Shown piece by piece: positions 13,401-25,886 of a stretch of 64,000 bases of DNA. The DNA is from Daphnia pulex (Eukaryota > Arthropoda > Branchiopoda > Diplostraca > Daphniidae). The position numbers and the translations under genes were made by a program. The notes below the pieces were generated by a model that did no database searches, was not told where the DNA came from, and was given only the letters and a program-made list of their open reading frames with translations. Numbering within the stretch: position 1 is the first letter of the stretch; every line of letters starts with the position of its first letter. Location: positions 930,001 through 994,000 of the forward strand of contig NC_060027.1 in the NCBI RefSeq assembly GCF_021134715.1, written 5' to 3'.

Positions 13401-16400
13401 AACCGCAAAGAGAAATGCAAATTGGTTATCGATTCGGTTTGGTTTCCGTTTTTTGGAAATGAATTGCGGTCACCTTGATGATGGGAAAGACGGACTGGAC
13501 CTCATCTTTCAGCACTTCGAATCGGCTGGTGAGTTTGCCCTTGACTTCGTCCAGCTGGCCTTCTTTGTTGTTGTTGTTGGTGTGGTGGTGATGGCCGGAG
13601 ATGGAGGAGGGCAGAGGCGGCGAGGCCGAGTGCGTCCGTATGGTCCAACTCCAAAGGGCCCGGACGCCGTCGCCCAGTTCGGAGCTATCGCGGTGATGGT
13701 CGACGTTGACGGCCAGAAGCCATGTAAACAGTTCCTGACTGTCCGGGAGGACCAAATGGCGAGAGAGAGAGAACGGAAAAGTAGAGAGGATAGAAAACAA
13801 ATCAGATATAAACAACCGGAAATGAGAATGAAAGCCCCACAGTGTCGTTGTACAACAACAACAATAAAAAAACAAAGAACAACAACAACAATCCCACGCC
13901 GACACACATACACACAGACACAAACCTTGGCTGATGAGGTTGGGTCGAGACGGAAAAGTTGCGGACGGCCGAGACAGCGGCGGCGATGTGTTTGCCATTG
14001 ACATCGAAACTCAGCGACCATGCGGGATTCGTCGTCTGGGTCGAAATGATTTTCAGGCCGTTCTTCACTTTAGCCCTGTCAAAACAACCAAAAAAACGTT
14101 AATTGATTGAAAAGAAGAAGGGGGGGAGCAACATTACAAAATCATTTGGAAAAAAGAGAGAATGTGTGTGCACGTGTGAGTCTTCCCATGAAACCCGAGA
14201 ACTGAACGAGAGAGACTGAGAGAGAAATAAACGAAAAAAGCGAGAGAGGATTCTGTTTGATCACCGAGGAGAACAACCTTGTGGGGGACGACTTAAAACC
14301 CCTCTAAAGTTACACAACCCAGGGAGGTGATTTGCTGGTTCATTCTGAGAAATTTCTCCCCCCTTCCCAACTCTCGCCCCCTATCCATCAACTCTAAGGC
14401 AACTCGAACACACATTCCTTTTCGGTGGTTACACAGTTCAAAAGTGAACACACCACCACACGCAAATGAAGAAGAAGAAGCTCCTATTTACGACGCCATA
14501 AGGGAACCACCTGTGTGTGTGTCACAATGGCGACGACAACTTTTTTATTTTTCTGGTTCGTTGGGTTTTGATTTCGTCAGATAAAAGAAAAAGTTTTATA
14601 TTTTTTTGGGGGGAAATCGACAGGGAGAATTTCAAATTTCTTTTATTTATTTGCTTGTTTGGGGCTTTAACGACATTGGGGTTTATTGGGTGACCGTGTG
14701 ATGGACGAGAACAGGGATCCTCGCCGCCGGCCTGATTTCCAATGGCAGTTTGACTTGAGATGTTAATCAACCCAAAAGAAATAAAAACGGAAATTTCTTT
14801 TTCAAGAAGAAAAAAATCAAATGGACCGGCTTTTTATTTTTTCATCTCCCTTTTGGGGTTGCCGGTATTTTGTTTTTCTCTCCTGTGCAAGAGTTATAAA
14901 TCAGCCCGAGGCAGTTGGACCCAAAACTGGGCAAGGTTCAAAAATGAATGAGGTCGTTTTTCCTCCATCCACATGACCATTACTGGGCAGCAGCACTCGC
15001 TTTATTCAATCTTTTTTTCCCCTTCGAAAAAAAAAAGTAAGAGAGAGTCGTTTGGCCGCCAGTCTCTGCTACAGCCATCAGACGGGCAACAGAACAACAA
15101 CAACAATAACAACATCTGTCGCTTTGGGTTTCCCACCAACACAAAAGAATAGTGAAGGGGAAAAAAATAAGAGAGAGAGGGGAAAGAAGAAAAAGGAAAA
15201 CTGACCTGACAATGACGGCGTAGGGCTCTTCTTTGGCCGTGGTCGAGTCCAGCAGGACCGTGACGTAAAAGTACGAGTGTGGGTAGAGTGGGGCGGCCGA
15301 GGCGATGAAACGGAGAGTCGGAGACAGGGAAATGACTTCCTCGTGGACCAGCAAATCTCTCGGAGCGTAAACGTTGGGCAGTAGACGGACAGAGCCGATT
15401 GGTCTCGACGGCTGGATCAAAACGGCCGATGGCGGTGGGAAACTGTTGGCAGATGAAGCCCGTTGTTGCTGCTGCTGGGATTTCTGATGGCCTACCCGGC
15501 CGACGTTGGACGTTGACGGATCAGAGTGTCCGCACTGGCCGGCCTTGGTCTCGTAAACGGCGTAGCTGAGCTCGACGATGTTGCGGACGGCTTTACTGGG
15601 CTTGGCCGTGACGGTGGGGTGCTGCTGGAGCCCCAAAATGCCGGCGTTGAGCGATGGAAATGTGGGCGAAATGGGTGAAGACGCCCACCAGTCGAAGGGT
15701 AGCGTCAGATAGGCCAGACAAACGCCGTCCAGTCCCTGCGGGGCGCAAGTGCCCGTCAACGGGGCACCACCGTTGGGGTTGTGAACTCGCAAGGCGATGC
15801 AAGTTTCCATCAGCCGGCCGTTGGGCTCGTCCTCCCATTCTTCACCAGCAGCAGCAGATGGATTGGCAGCAGCCCCCCTGTCTGGATCGTCTTCCACAAT
15901 GTGGCCAGGAGAATGAAAGTGCCTCCCACTGTGGAAGAGGACTCTCAGCACAGGAGTCTCTCTCCTCAGCTCGGTGTTGACCACATGGGCTGTTACATCC
16001 ATGAGAGTGGCCTGCTCCCCACCTTCAGTGGCATTCTCCAACGGCAGGGTGAGGTACTTTGTTGGGAGGCTCTGCTTGGCCTCAAATGGACCGTAGGTGA
16101 CCAAGATCCTGCCAGGCTGAGCAGAAGGTCCAAGAACGGCCAGCCTCTCCCTGAGCAGAGGCGGGGGATCAGCAGGTGAAGAAGAAGCATTGGACGAGTA
16201 GGAATGTGCAGGGAATTTCAGCAGAGGCTGCTGGGAAGAGCCCAGGCTCTGCTGGAAGAAGAATCCAGCATCTGCCCCCTCGAGGTGGAGGTCAAGAGCC
16301 AGACTGGCACCTGCGAAACCACACAAAAGACAGAAGCTCGTTAGTGGAAAAAGGCCAAAGCAGAGATCAACACGTTCTCACCAAGAGCGAAGGAGAACAG

Positions 16401-16421
16401 CACCAACCACAACACCTTCAT
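10457..16421 (-). CDS. Transmembrane protein 132 family member (Drosophila detonator-like)
   Basis: Exons 16421-16382, 16310-15206, 14075-13926, 13738-13474, 13394-13251, 13177-12920 and 12847-10457 splice in frame to 1450 residues. TMEM132 proteins are single-pass cell-surface proteins of neural tissue with cohesin/Ig-like ectodomains. The first exon encodes a signal peptide (MKVLWLVLFSFALGASL). Family-typical strings are LVNTAILTSRQVSEPLRVF, SSADESVLKVSSSC, VFARFYAEDHDSGRVSYL and KVMRVADPRVASL. One membrane segment (YVLLAIFCAAIVVFVGTCIV) lies at about residues 1027-1050, followed by a long cytoplasmic tail of about 400 residues with acidic, Gly and Ser runs. Low-complexity His/Asn and Gln runs occur in the ectodomain. 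The first intron is only 71 nt. The acceptor at 13739-13740 was chosen because the alternative 4 nt downstream breaks the frame. Which vertebrate paralogue is closest cannot be told. Confidence 0.92.
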
Positions 16422-19400
16422 GACAGCAAGATAAGTATCCTTTGCTTCCTATTTTTGTTACATATTGGCACGGAGGCCAGCACAGAGTGAAAACGAAAAG
16501 CGACGAGTTCCTTGGCACTGCAGCACAGGGTTTGACATTCACCCGATCGATGAAGGCGAGTCCCTTCTCTTACACACACACACACACACACTGGAGGAGG
16601 GGAAACAACACCAAAAACGTCCAGTTCTTGATTCGACCCCAAACACTTTGTAATCCTCTCTGTGTTGTTGTTGTTGCACCTTTCTGTTGTGGTTATTCAA
16701 CTAGAAAAGCTTTTCGCTTTTCTTTTCTTCTTTTGGCCCGAAACACCTGGAAATTTTGCTAGACACGCAGAAGCCACACACACACACAGAAAAAACAAGA
16801 TATATTCTTCCACTTTTTGTGTGTGTGTTGGAGTGAAAAGAAAAGAGGGGTGGAGAATGTTCAATACGCCACACTCTCTCCTTGGTTCAGAGCAACGACT
16901 GTCAGCAGAGGAGGGGGGAGTTAACGCACACGAAGCTCGACACCAACAATTTATGTCGAGGAGGGCCAGTCTGGTAGCGATCGCAGCGCCGTGGTGGAAT
17001 CGTAGCGGCGAATGGGGTGAAGTGATGAAAACAGACGACGCTCCTTTGTCAACGAGTTTTCTAACCTTGATCAACGACATCTAGCGTCGGAATGAAGAAA
17101 TGATGAAAGAAAAAAAAGAATCGATAGAGAGCGAGAGAGAGAGAAAAAAAAGGGAAAGACGTGTTAAAGGAAAAACACAAAAGTTAAAAAATGTGAGTTG
17201 TAATGAAAGTTTTAGAGGACACGTTTTCTCTTATTTATGTTCCGACGTGTTCTCTCACTATAAGGGAAGTGTCGGCTTGCCGGTCCAAACGACGACTGCT
17301 GTGTGGCGTCAAGGGACGACTCTTTCGTCGATTCTTTTTAGCTTTAGATTTTTTTTCTTTCCTTTGAAGAAAAACGAGACAAAAAAAATTCTCCCGTTTC
17401 ACCGTAAATTCAATTTTGAACCAAAAAACAAATTCACATAAAATAGTGTGACAAGTCGGGACTTGTTTTTCTCCGAATTGTTTTCGTCTGCAATCGCACC
17501 TTTTGCATAATAATAACAAACTCTTGCAAGAAGTTTCACAAGTGGAGAATGTATCATAATAACGAGTGATCTCTCTCGAGTGCTAAAAGTTCTTTGTGTT
17601 TGTTTCAACGACACGAGCACTTGAAGAAGAAGAAACTCTGATGAGAAAGTTCATTTCTTACGACTCGCAGCCAGAGCGCTGAGTGCTGCATGTAGAAGGT
17701 ATTGATTTCTTGTTTAATGATCTCGCCGGTGCAACACGAGACTCGTCTTTTTAAACCTTTTATATATTTTATTATTATTCCTTATAAGAAACACTTTTCC
17801 GTTTTTTCGGATAGATGAGATGCTGATGCCTTTTCCTAGTAAAGAAAGGCCGTCGTGTGTCACACAGAGACGTTCTCGGCTGTCGTGTCGTTTATTATAC
17901 AAGACGAGAGATATATAGTGTGTAATCGAGTCGCGCTGTGTTCATTTCACACAGCAAATGAAATTAGATTCACCGTGAAGACGAAAAGTCACCCTCTCTT
18001 TCCAAATGTTTTATTTCACATTATTTTCTCTAGCTTTTTGCCCAGCAGAGAGAGAAGAACCATATGCTCACGTCTTATCCACACGAATAACAAATGTCCA
18101 AAAAGGGAAAACTTTTCTGTGCTCACGTAATTGACGGTTAGCGTGATAGTCCATTTTTCTACGACGTTTGGCACAAATGCGAAAAAACAAGTCTGAAAAT
18201 TTTCCCTCCAACAAAAAGGTAAGAATAATATTTCCTTATAAAGAAGACTTGTAAGACTTGTAACCCGCCTCCGGCTTCTGATTGAGGTTATAATGTCATA
18301 TCACGAATGAGTGAACGATGAAGCCCCCTGGAAGAAGAAGAAGAAGCATGTCGTCATCATCATCATCATTTTTCTTAGCATCTCTCTTTTTATCTCTAGT
18401 ACACATGATGGGGGCCAAAAAGATATTTTACATTCTGAGCCTATATCATCTGACTTACATCACTAGATGTTGCTAGATAGTGTGTATATACCGTTACGGG
18501 CCACGGAAACCTCCGCACTGCGCGTTTTCTCTTTTGAATTTAACTAGGAACAAATCGGGTTTTCTTTTTTGATTTCTTAATCATCATCTTTTCGGTGATA
18601 ACCAGAAATTATTTCTTCTATAAATATTGGCTCTAGTTTTTTTTTTCTTTTCTTTTCTCCTTTGTTCCTTTTTTTCCTCGCAGCTTTGCACGTGTTTGAC
18701 TTTGAGTACATAAAGGAGCAGCTGTTCTCCGTCTTTTTTTTCCTCCAACGTTCGGGAAATTCTATTTTCGGTCGACGTGCCTTTATAAGACAAAACAAAA
18801 ATGTAGTCGGGACTCTCTCTCTGGTTTTTGGCTAGCCAAAAAGGTTTCGTCAGAGCCACCCGCTCTCTGTGTGTGTGTCATAGCTTCGAAATTCTGCGCA
18901 GCCCCCACTCACGCTCACTGTGTATAATTGGACGACATTTACTCGGATACAAGTCGATTTTTCTTTTATACCTTTAACGTAGTATTCATCGAAAAAGTTG
19001 TTGCCATCTTATATTGCCCGTCGCCATGGAGAAGTGAAGCCTCTGCGGCTGTATTACTTAGAGACCCATCAATAAATCGATTTCGCGCATGTAGTCACGA
19101 AGACAGACAACTATAGGCTCTATATAATAGTCAACTTTTTTTTTGCCTTTTCAACTGTTTCTCCGAAGAAGAAGCTCAAAGGAGACCCTTTTTGCTCCGA
19201 CGTAGATCCCCCTTTTTTTATTTATTTGATGGACTACGTGACGTCATATACATACAAGAGCCCCGGCAGATTAAGCTCCGTGATGGGCAACTCGAATGCG
19301 ACTCACGTTGTGTGTGTGTGCCCAAGAGTTTATAGGATCCAAAGTGCACTACATCAAGTCGGTTGGAATTTCACTAAATCGATCGAGATTGTGCCAGAAT

Positions 19401-20630
19401 TTCAGGAGGATATTTGACTGTCGGTCTTGAAGGAGATGCGGAATTTAAGTTGGAAAAAAAGGGATGGATGGATAGAAAGGGATAGACTATATACACTCCT
19501 TCATCCCCGACATTGTACATATTATATAGATTTAATCCCTGGCTTATTTATTCGCCCTTCTTTTATTTTTTTCTTCTCAGACCGCGCCAGGATTTTCTAT
19601 TTGACGGAATAGATCCTTTCGTGTGCTCTCCTTTTATATATTTACCAGGATCCCAGACGCCCATGGATCAAGTCTTCCTCCTTTTCTGTTTCCAAAGTGA
19701 TACACGACTTTCCGGGTTTGTCAGACTCTCTTTTGTGTCTGGGGCGGAGAGAGAAAAATATTCTGCTGATTCTTTAACTCTTTTATAGCAGCGGCGCATA
19801 TGTGCTGGGATATATATATTCTGCCAGACTATATTGCGGCTATTATGTCAATCCAGCTATACGTGGCCTCCTTTTTTCTTTCTTCCCTATATACTACATC
19901 TGCATAAATTGAATTTCCATATTGACACCCTTTTTATTTCTCGTTAAAAAATAATTTCGATCGATATTTTTTCCGGTGGTAAGAGCTTCCTACTATTAAT
20001 GTTGGGTGTAGTATTTTTTAAATTCCCATGTAAGGGAAAATGTACATAAGATTGTAATCTGCCCAGCTGCCCGATAAGACGATGACCGACTACCTACCAA
20101 AAAAACACATTTCTCCTTGCACCCTCCCAAACATGTGTGTGTGTAGATATCATCGGTGAACACGAGAGAATCCCGATGCGGATGAAGGTGATGGAGCTGA
20201 AGTGATTCATCTCTTGTATATAAAAGATACAGCCATCACCGCTCGGCCCGTGTCCCTTTTTATTCTCTCCGTTTTCACCGATAGTCATCTAAAACGCACG
20301 GCCATCACTTGAGCAGAACACCAAAAAAACGTGTATAATATCTTCTATTTTGCTTGCATAATTGCACGATTATACACATCATCCATTACATTTTTCACAT
20401 GCGCTTGTACAGCAGAGTCCCGGATGTAAATACTAGACTAACATTGATGTTATTTTTCTTGAAAATGGAAAAAATGATTTGCATGAATTTCTTGATGGAA
20501 TAGAATGACATTGCGCTATTCAGGCAAATCGTATGGAATGGTTACAACAAGTGATTTTGATATGAATATTGTAATTTTAAAAAGTTGTTACGTATGTGTG
20601 AGAGAGAGACTGTCCAAAAATGTAAACTTC
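16422..20630. other. Long noncoding stretch between TMEM132 and the Rab-effector gene
   Basis: About 4.2 kb upstream of TMEM132 and downstream of the Noc2-like gene. It contains (CA)n at about 16572-16590, a GAA run and a CAT run near 18330-18370, and many TATATA strings. No ORF shows a domain; in particular I looked for C2-domain exons for the gene to the right and saw none. TMEM132 promoter and 5' UTR sequences should lie in the left part. Confidence 0.5.
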
Positions 20631-22789
20631 TCATGTGATTTTGTAGAACCAGGCGCCGGATTTCTTCCACGTTTCACGGCGCTCCGAGCACAACTTGCAG
20701 AGGTAAGTGGGTTCCCGAGGATTGACCGAGGTGTCCACCGAACATTTCTGGCACACCGCCTAGCGTAGAGTAGTAGTAGTAGTATAGAGATATAAATATT
20801 CAAATGCGTGAAAACACCGCCAAACATTTATTGAATTGAATGGTTAAAGGAGGTCCCGCCGTGTGCATTAGAGGATAGAACTTGAATGTTTTATTCATTT
20901 CTCGGTAATTATTCAATTATTCATCCCGCTCGATGGCAGCGGGGAGGTCTAGATAATCAGCAGTTGTCAAATTGCCAATTGAATCATTGATTTCTCTATA
21001 AGCCAATAAGTAGCCTACAGCAGCAGCAGCAGCAGACATTCTCATCTACTTTGAATATGGCGCCAATTAGCAGACCAAGTCTGGCGTGTCTTCAACCGGA
21101 TATAGCCTCCCGCGCACAGAAACAGCTGGCGAAAAACATTTCAATTAACAAAAATAATCAAAGTTGATTTTTTCCTACGCGTCAATTTTAAGGGAGAGAA
21201 AAGTAGGTCAACCCAGTCCAGGAAAAAATAAAATAAATTCAAACGACACATAAAAGTGTGTAAAAATAGGTTAACAAAATAAAGAAACATGTACAGTAGT
21301 AGTAACGTGCTAGTCTAACAAAATCGATGAACTTATTCCGTTCGGCTGGGTTTGCTATGTCGTTGGGGCTCTCTCAGAGTGTCTACTATTTCCGTCCGGA
21401 ATAAAGTGATATTACACGAATGAAAAGGCGCTGGGACTTTTTGCAGAGGCAGCAGAACAAGGACGTGACTCGCAATTGGATGAGAGATAAGTGGGGGCTG
21501 GCTGGCTGCTTGTGTGTGTGTTTATAAAAAGATCCTTTTTTTTATTTTTATTTTACTTATTTGGTTGAAGAGGCGCCTGTTTCAAAATAAGAAACCGGCG
21601 CCGCCCTTTTTCTGTGTATAAAATAACAAATTTTTCTTTTGGGTTGTTTCGCCTTGTTATAATACACACAAGCCCAATGTTTTTTTTCATTTAGACCAAC
21701 AGTGTCAAGTGCCGACGGTTGAATAAATTAAGGAAAATTACCGAGTTCTTTTTATACTATCAGGTTCGATTAAATTGATGAAGAGAGTCCCCTCCCGAAA
21801 ATATTGATTAAACCGGTGCAATTTCAACTTTCCAAGAGTAAACCAATTAGTTGGATGGCGGGAGGTTGCTACTATATAACTTGCAGAGTGCTCAGCACAC
21901 ACAAACAGCCAAGTTGCTGGACCGAAAAGTTGACCGGGAGAGAGAGAGAGTGGAATTGAATAATGTAAAACGGGATTGAATTACAATTTGATCATTTTTA
22001 CCTTTAGACAATCTTTGCAAGTGACATGGCGGGCTGAAGTCAAAGACCAGGAGAGGAACACGCTGGCGTAATCACCGCAGAGAACTATATAATACACCAG
22101 TTAAATAAAACAAATTATTTTTAATTGGCGACTGGAAATTCGATCGTTTCTTACCGCACTGGTTGGCCCCGTCTCCGCCAACAGCGTTCTTCTGGATGTT
22201 TCGGACACGATCAACAAGTTTGCTAAGAACAAACGATATTATCAAGTCGTCCGTCCCATCGATTGAAGAGGGGTGGAGTATTGCTTGTTCATAATATGAA
22301 ATAGGGAATAGAATTACCCGACTCTAAGCTGCTCGTTCTCGCTAACCTCTTCGGCCCTTTGGATGACTTGAAAGACCCTTTCCTGTTCCTCTTGAGTTAG
22401 CGGTTCGATGGTTGAAGTGCTTCCAGCCGGGCGCCCAGTCGACTGCTGCTGCTGGGGCGGCCAGCAATTGGTCGCCGTCGTTGCGTTGCTATCGATCCGT
22501 TTCGATTTAGCCGACGACCACCCGAAATGTAATCTATATAAGGACGTAACACACACACATAAAATGTACATTATTCAGCGTGAATAAAAAGGTGTGGGTG
22601 GTCCAACATGGAATATATAAGTAACCCGCATGTTGTCACCCACATAGTCACTAAAAAGTAGGGCAATTACATCAAATCTTTTTTTTTAAATTAAATAAAG
22701 AATGAGATAATATTATACTTGGCTCTCAGGGCTAATTGGCGGTCGTTAGGACAGACCCACGCATCTCCGGCATTGGCGTCATCTTCCAT
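20631..22789 (-). CDS. Rabphilin/Noc2-type Rab effector, Rab-binding zinc-finger domain only
   Basis: Exons 22789-22719, 22533-22318, 22222-22155, 22084-22002 and 20759-20631 give 188 residues. The start MEDDANAGDAWVCPNDRQ runs into LALRAKLHFGWS, a stretch I recall from invertebrate rabphilins. Then come the Rab-binding helix (LTQEEQERVFQVIQRAEEV, then KLVDRVRNIQKNA), a FYVE-type zinc finger with four Cys pairs (CVLC, CKDC, CQKC, CKLC) and the Rab-contact motif SGAWFYK. Proteins of this kind bind Rab3/Rab27 on secretory vesicles. The frame ends KIT-stop directly after SGAWFYK, so the C2 domains of rabphilin are absent, as in Noc2 (RPH3AL). Rabphilin with an alternative 3' end remains possible, because the 1.2-kb last intron could hide other splicing. 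Confidence 0.85.
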
Positions 22790-25700
22790 TTTCGGTCTCT
22801 CTTCCGTGTGATGGTCGGCCGACGGAGCGGTGAAATGATGTGATACTGATCACGGGATAGAAAGCAATTTCCTGCCAGTTCCTCTTTTGACTAGATAGCA
22901 TTTATAATAAGATATGTAGACAAGGTTAAATATATCATCAGACTGCTGCTAGATATATATGCGCAGTTGTGATATTAGAGACTCTCTCTCTTCAAACGTC
23001 AATACAATATACCCAGACAACATCATTGGCTCTGCATTTGACACAGGATATCTAAGACAAAGGAAAGTGATTTAGTCACGTAATTCGATCTGGCAGGAGG
23101 TTCTATATCTATCTCTTTTGTTTCTCCCCCCAAAAATAGGCCTACACAACAATTTACTACGACTTTGTTGAGCTTGTTCTCCACTCTGGGCTGATTTGTC
23201 GTGCCGCCGCTCTTCTTCGTGTGTGTGTCACGGGCCAATTATTTTTACGGGCAATATCACGGGTAACCCGGGAATGCCAAGGATTTTTCGGACGTTTTAT
23301 TTTTACTGGCCCGTCGACTGACATAAAGATGTGTCTCTACAATTCAACTGGAACGGACTCTCTCTTATTCTTGTTTGTGTTTTTTTGAACGATTCATTTT
23401 CCTTCTGTAAACTGAACCGGATATTTTCTTTGGCCGCAAGATTAAATGTCGTTCTGGTTTAGACAACTTTTGGGTTTTTTAATTTTATCGCAACCGTCGT
23501 CGCTATCGCAACAGTCGCTCCTCCTTCTTCCCTTTTTAAAAAAATATTATCGAACCGGTTTGTCCAAAAAGAAAAAGAAAAATGAAAATGGACATTCAAC
23601 TGGCGACAATTTCTTCACGATACTTGAACGGACCGCCCAGCGCTATTGTCAATCCATCAGAGGAAAATAAATTAAAAAAAAAAAAGAACCGGATAGAACT
23701 TACAGCAGAATGTGTCGATCCCTGCTGGATATGCAAGTGACAAGTAAATACAGTCACGAAAAAAAGGGGGGGGGGGTTCCGGGACTGGCTCACGCCAAAA
23801 CGGAATCTAAATGGAAGGCGAGAAAGTGAAACAAAAGTGGAGAGAGTGAGAAAGCACTTAGGGAGAGAGAGAGGCTGTTGAACACAGAAAAACCAAGCCC
23901 ATGGAGCGGGGCGAACGCGGGTAAACATCTGTTGCTTCGTGCAGCACGCGCTGACGACTATATAGGCATCAGAGCACACATACACACAGTCTCCTCCACT
24001 GGCGCTATAGACACCGCGCATATCATACCCAGTTAGTAGTAGTACCCACCGGTGTGTGTAGATAGATATCAATACAACCCGCTACTATTGTCCAAATGTG
24101 ACCGTGATTTTTCTCTCTCTATCCAATTCAATCACGCCCAAGCATGTTACGTCAGGTTACCACACACCAGAGTATATATACGCACGCACAACTTTTTTTT
24201 CCCGTTTGATCAATAAATTGTTTTTTAAAAAACGTTCTGAACGGAATAAAAAGAAATAAAAACCTGCGTAAGATGGAAAAAGAGAAAAATCACGTCGGGT
24301 GGATATCGATGATTCACGCGCCTGCGCTGTGACGTCATCGTTCTTGTCTACACTCGAACCGCAGGAGCCGATTCGATACAGCTAGCAGCAGCTAAAGATG
24401 TCTGCCGCTCTCAATACAGACGATTTTAGGGTGGGCGTCGTTGGCATAGCGCCGGAACACACACGCAGGCTTCGGTACTACACCACTCCCGCGTGATAAC
24501 GCTTTGTTTTCTCCCGGGGCAAATCTGGAGCGATTGGCAAAGAAAAAAAAGGGAAAAAATCAGGAGGAGAGAGAATAAAAGGAAACCCAAAACACAAACA
24601 AAATGTTATGTAAGTCGAGCTCGTGTAATTATTGACGAGTTGACTTTGGTCTATCGATTTATCGGGACCCACAACTTTCGTGAGACCAAAAGGGCTTCTT
24701 CTTCTTCTTCTTAGTGTGCCATCTATATAGAGCGTCTGGAAATGGCATTAACGACTGAAAGCTGAACAACCATTCAACTTCCTTTGACATCAAGAGCAGC
24801 ACCTCATTGGTCGAGCTCCAACGGGGGAGTTCCATAATCTGCGACGAAATGCGCAACCTTTTCAGAATGATGGAATTGTATAATTTTCGCCGAAGCTTTT
24901 GAGAGTTGGCGGAGCGCTATCGTTACACGATTGGGGAAAAAACGGGGCAGATCCATTGATGGCGATCCATCTCGCAAAGTGCAATCACGGCGCTATTGTG
25001 TGTGTGTCGTCGCGAGTTGTAAGACGAGATTGCGAGAGCTGCTTTTTCCCGATGACGACTGCATTATAACAGACGGTCGTGGCCATAAAAAGGGGGATGA
25101 CGGATAGTGAGCCACACACAGAGTATCGCAGCTAGCTTAATAAGCAGGAGGGAAATCGATAAGTGTACATGTCGGGTCAGTCAACTTTGTTCTGTGGGAT
25201 CGGAAAAAAAAAAAGAAAATTGAGTAAAATCACGATCGTGTTCAATTTGACTTTCCTCTTTTTTTTTAAATTTGTTTAACGTCAACTTTTATGTCATCAA
25301 CCAGAAAAGATCCATGGAGATATGTTGGAATGGAATAATTCTGGCGGTGATTTGAGTCGATACGAAGGCCATCTAGTGCCCGGATGGCAGACACAACCAG
25401 AGTCGAATTTCTTAAATATTTTGGTAAGAACAAATAAAGAAAAGAAATCGAATTACTATGGTAAACGTAGACGACGTTACTAAATGTTGCTATCGTGATG
25501 TAACCGAGCGCTTGTCAGATTCCCATGTTCGCTTGTTTACTATTCGATTTAGAAAGTGACTTGTTCCTGCCAAGGCGATAAACATCCCAAGGTGAGATGC
25601 TGCTGCAAGGATACAAACACATCCGATTCCATTCCTGGCGTGTCGCATTTCCAACATGTTGCGACACGTACGCACAAAACGGTGGAATGGCATTTCAAAA

Positions 25701-25886
25701 CGGCTGGGTCGTAAATTTGTTTTGATATCGCCTAGCTAACTCTATGGGAAATCGGAGTCGTCCGGCAGACCAGAGACGGAATGTATGGGCGAGATCGTCT
25801 TTCAAGGGCTTCCATATTCTTTTGAAATCTTTCAAATGAATTTGGATTGGCTTACGAGGTATTACCTATTTTATTTGCCAGTGCAG
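22790..25886. other. Noncoding stretch between the Noc2-like gene and GTPBP3
   Basis: About 3.1 kb. The left part is upstream of the Noc2-like gene (promoter and 5' UTR expected); the right part lies 3' of GTPBP3. It contains a G run near 23766-23776, CTT repeats near 24697-24714 and several TATA-like strings. No coding exon, tRNA or rRNA was recognised. Confidence 0.45.

Noticed and set aside
13736-13738. Acceptor at 13735-13736 for the TMEM132 exon
   Set aside because: It breaks the frame with the preceding exon; the acceptor 4 nt upstream on the minus strand keeps it.
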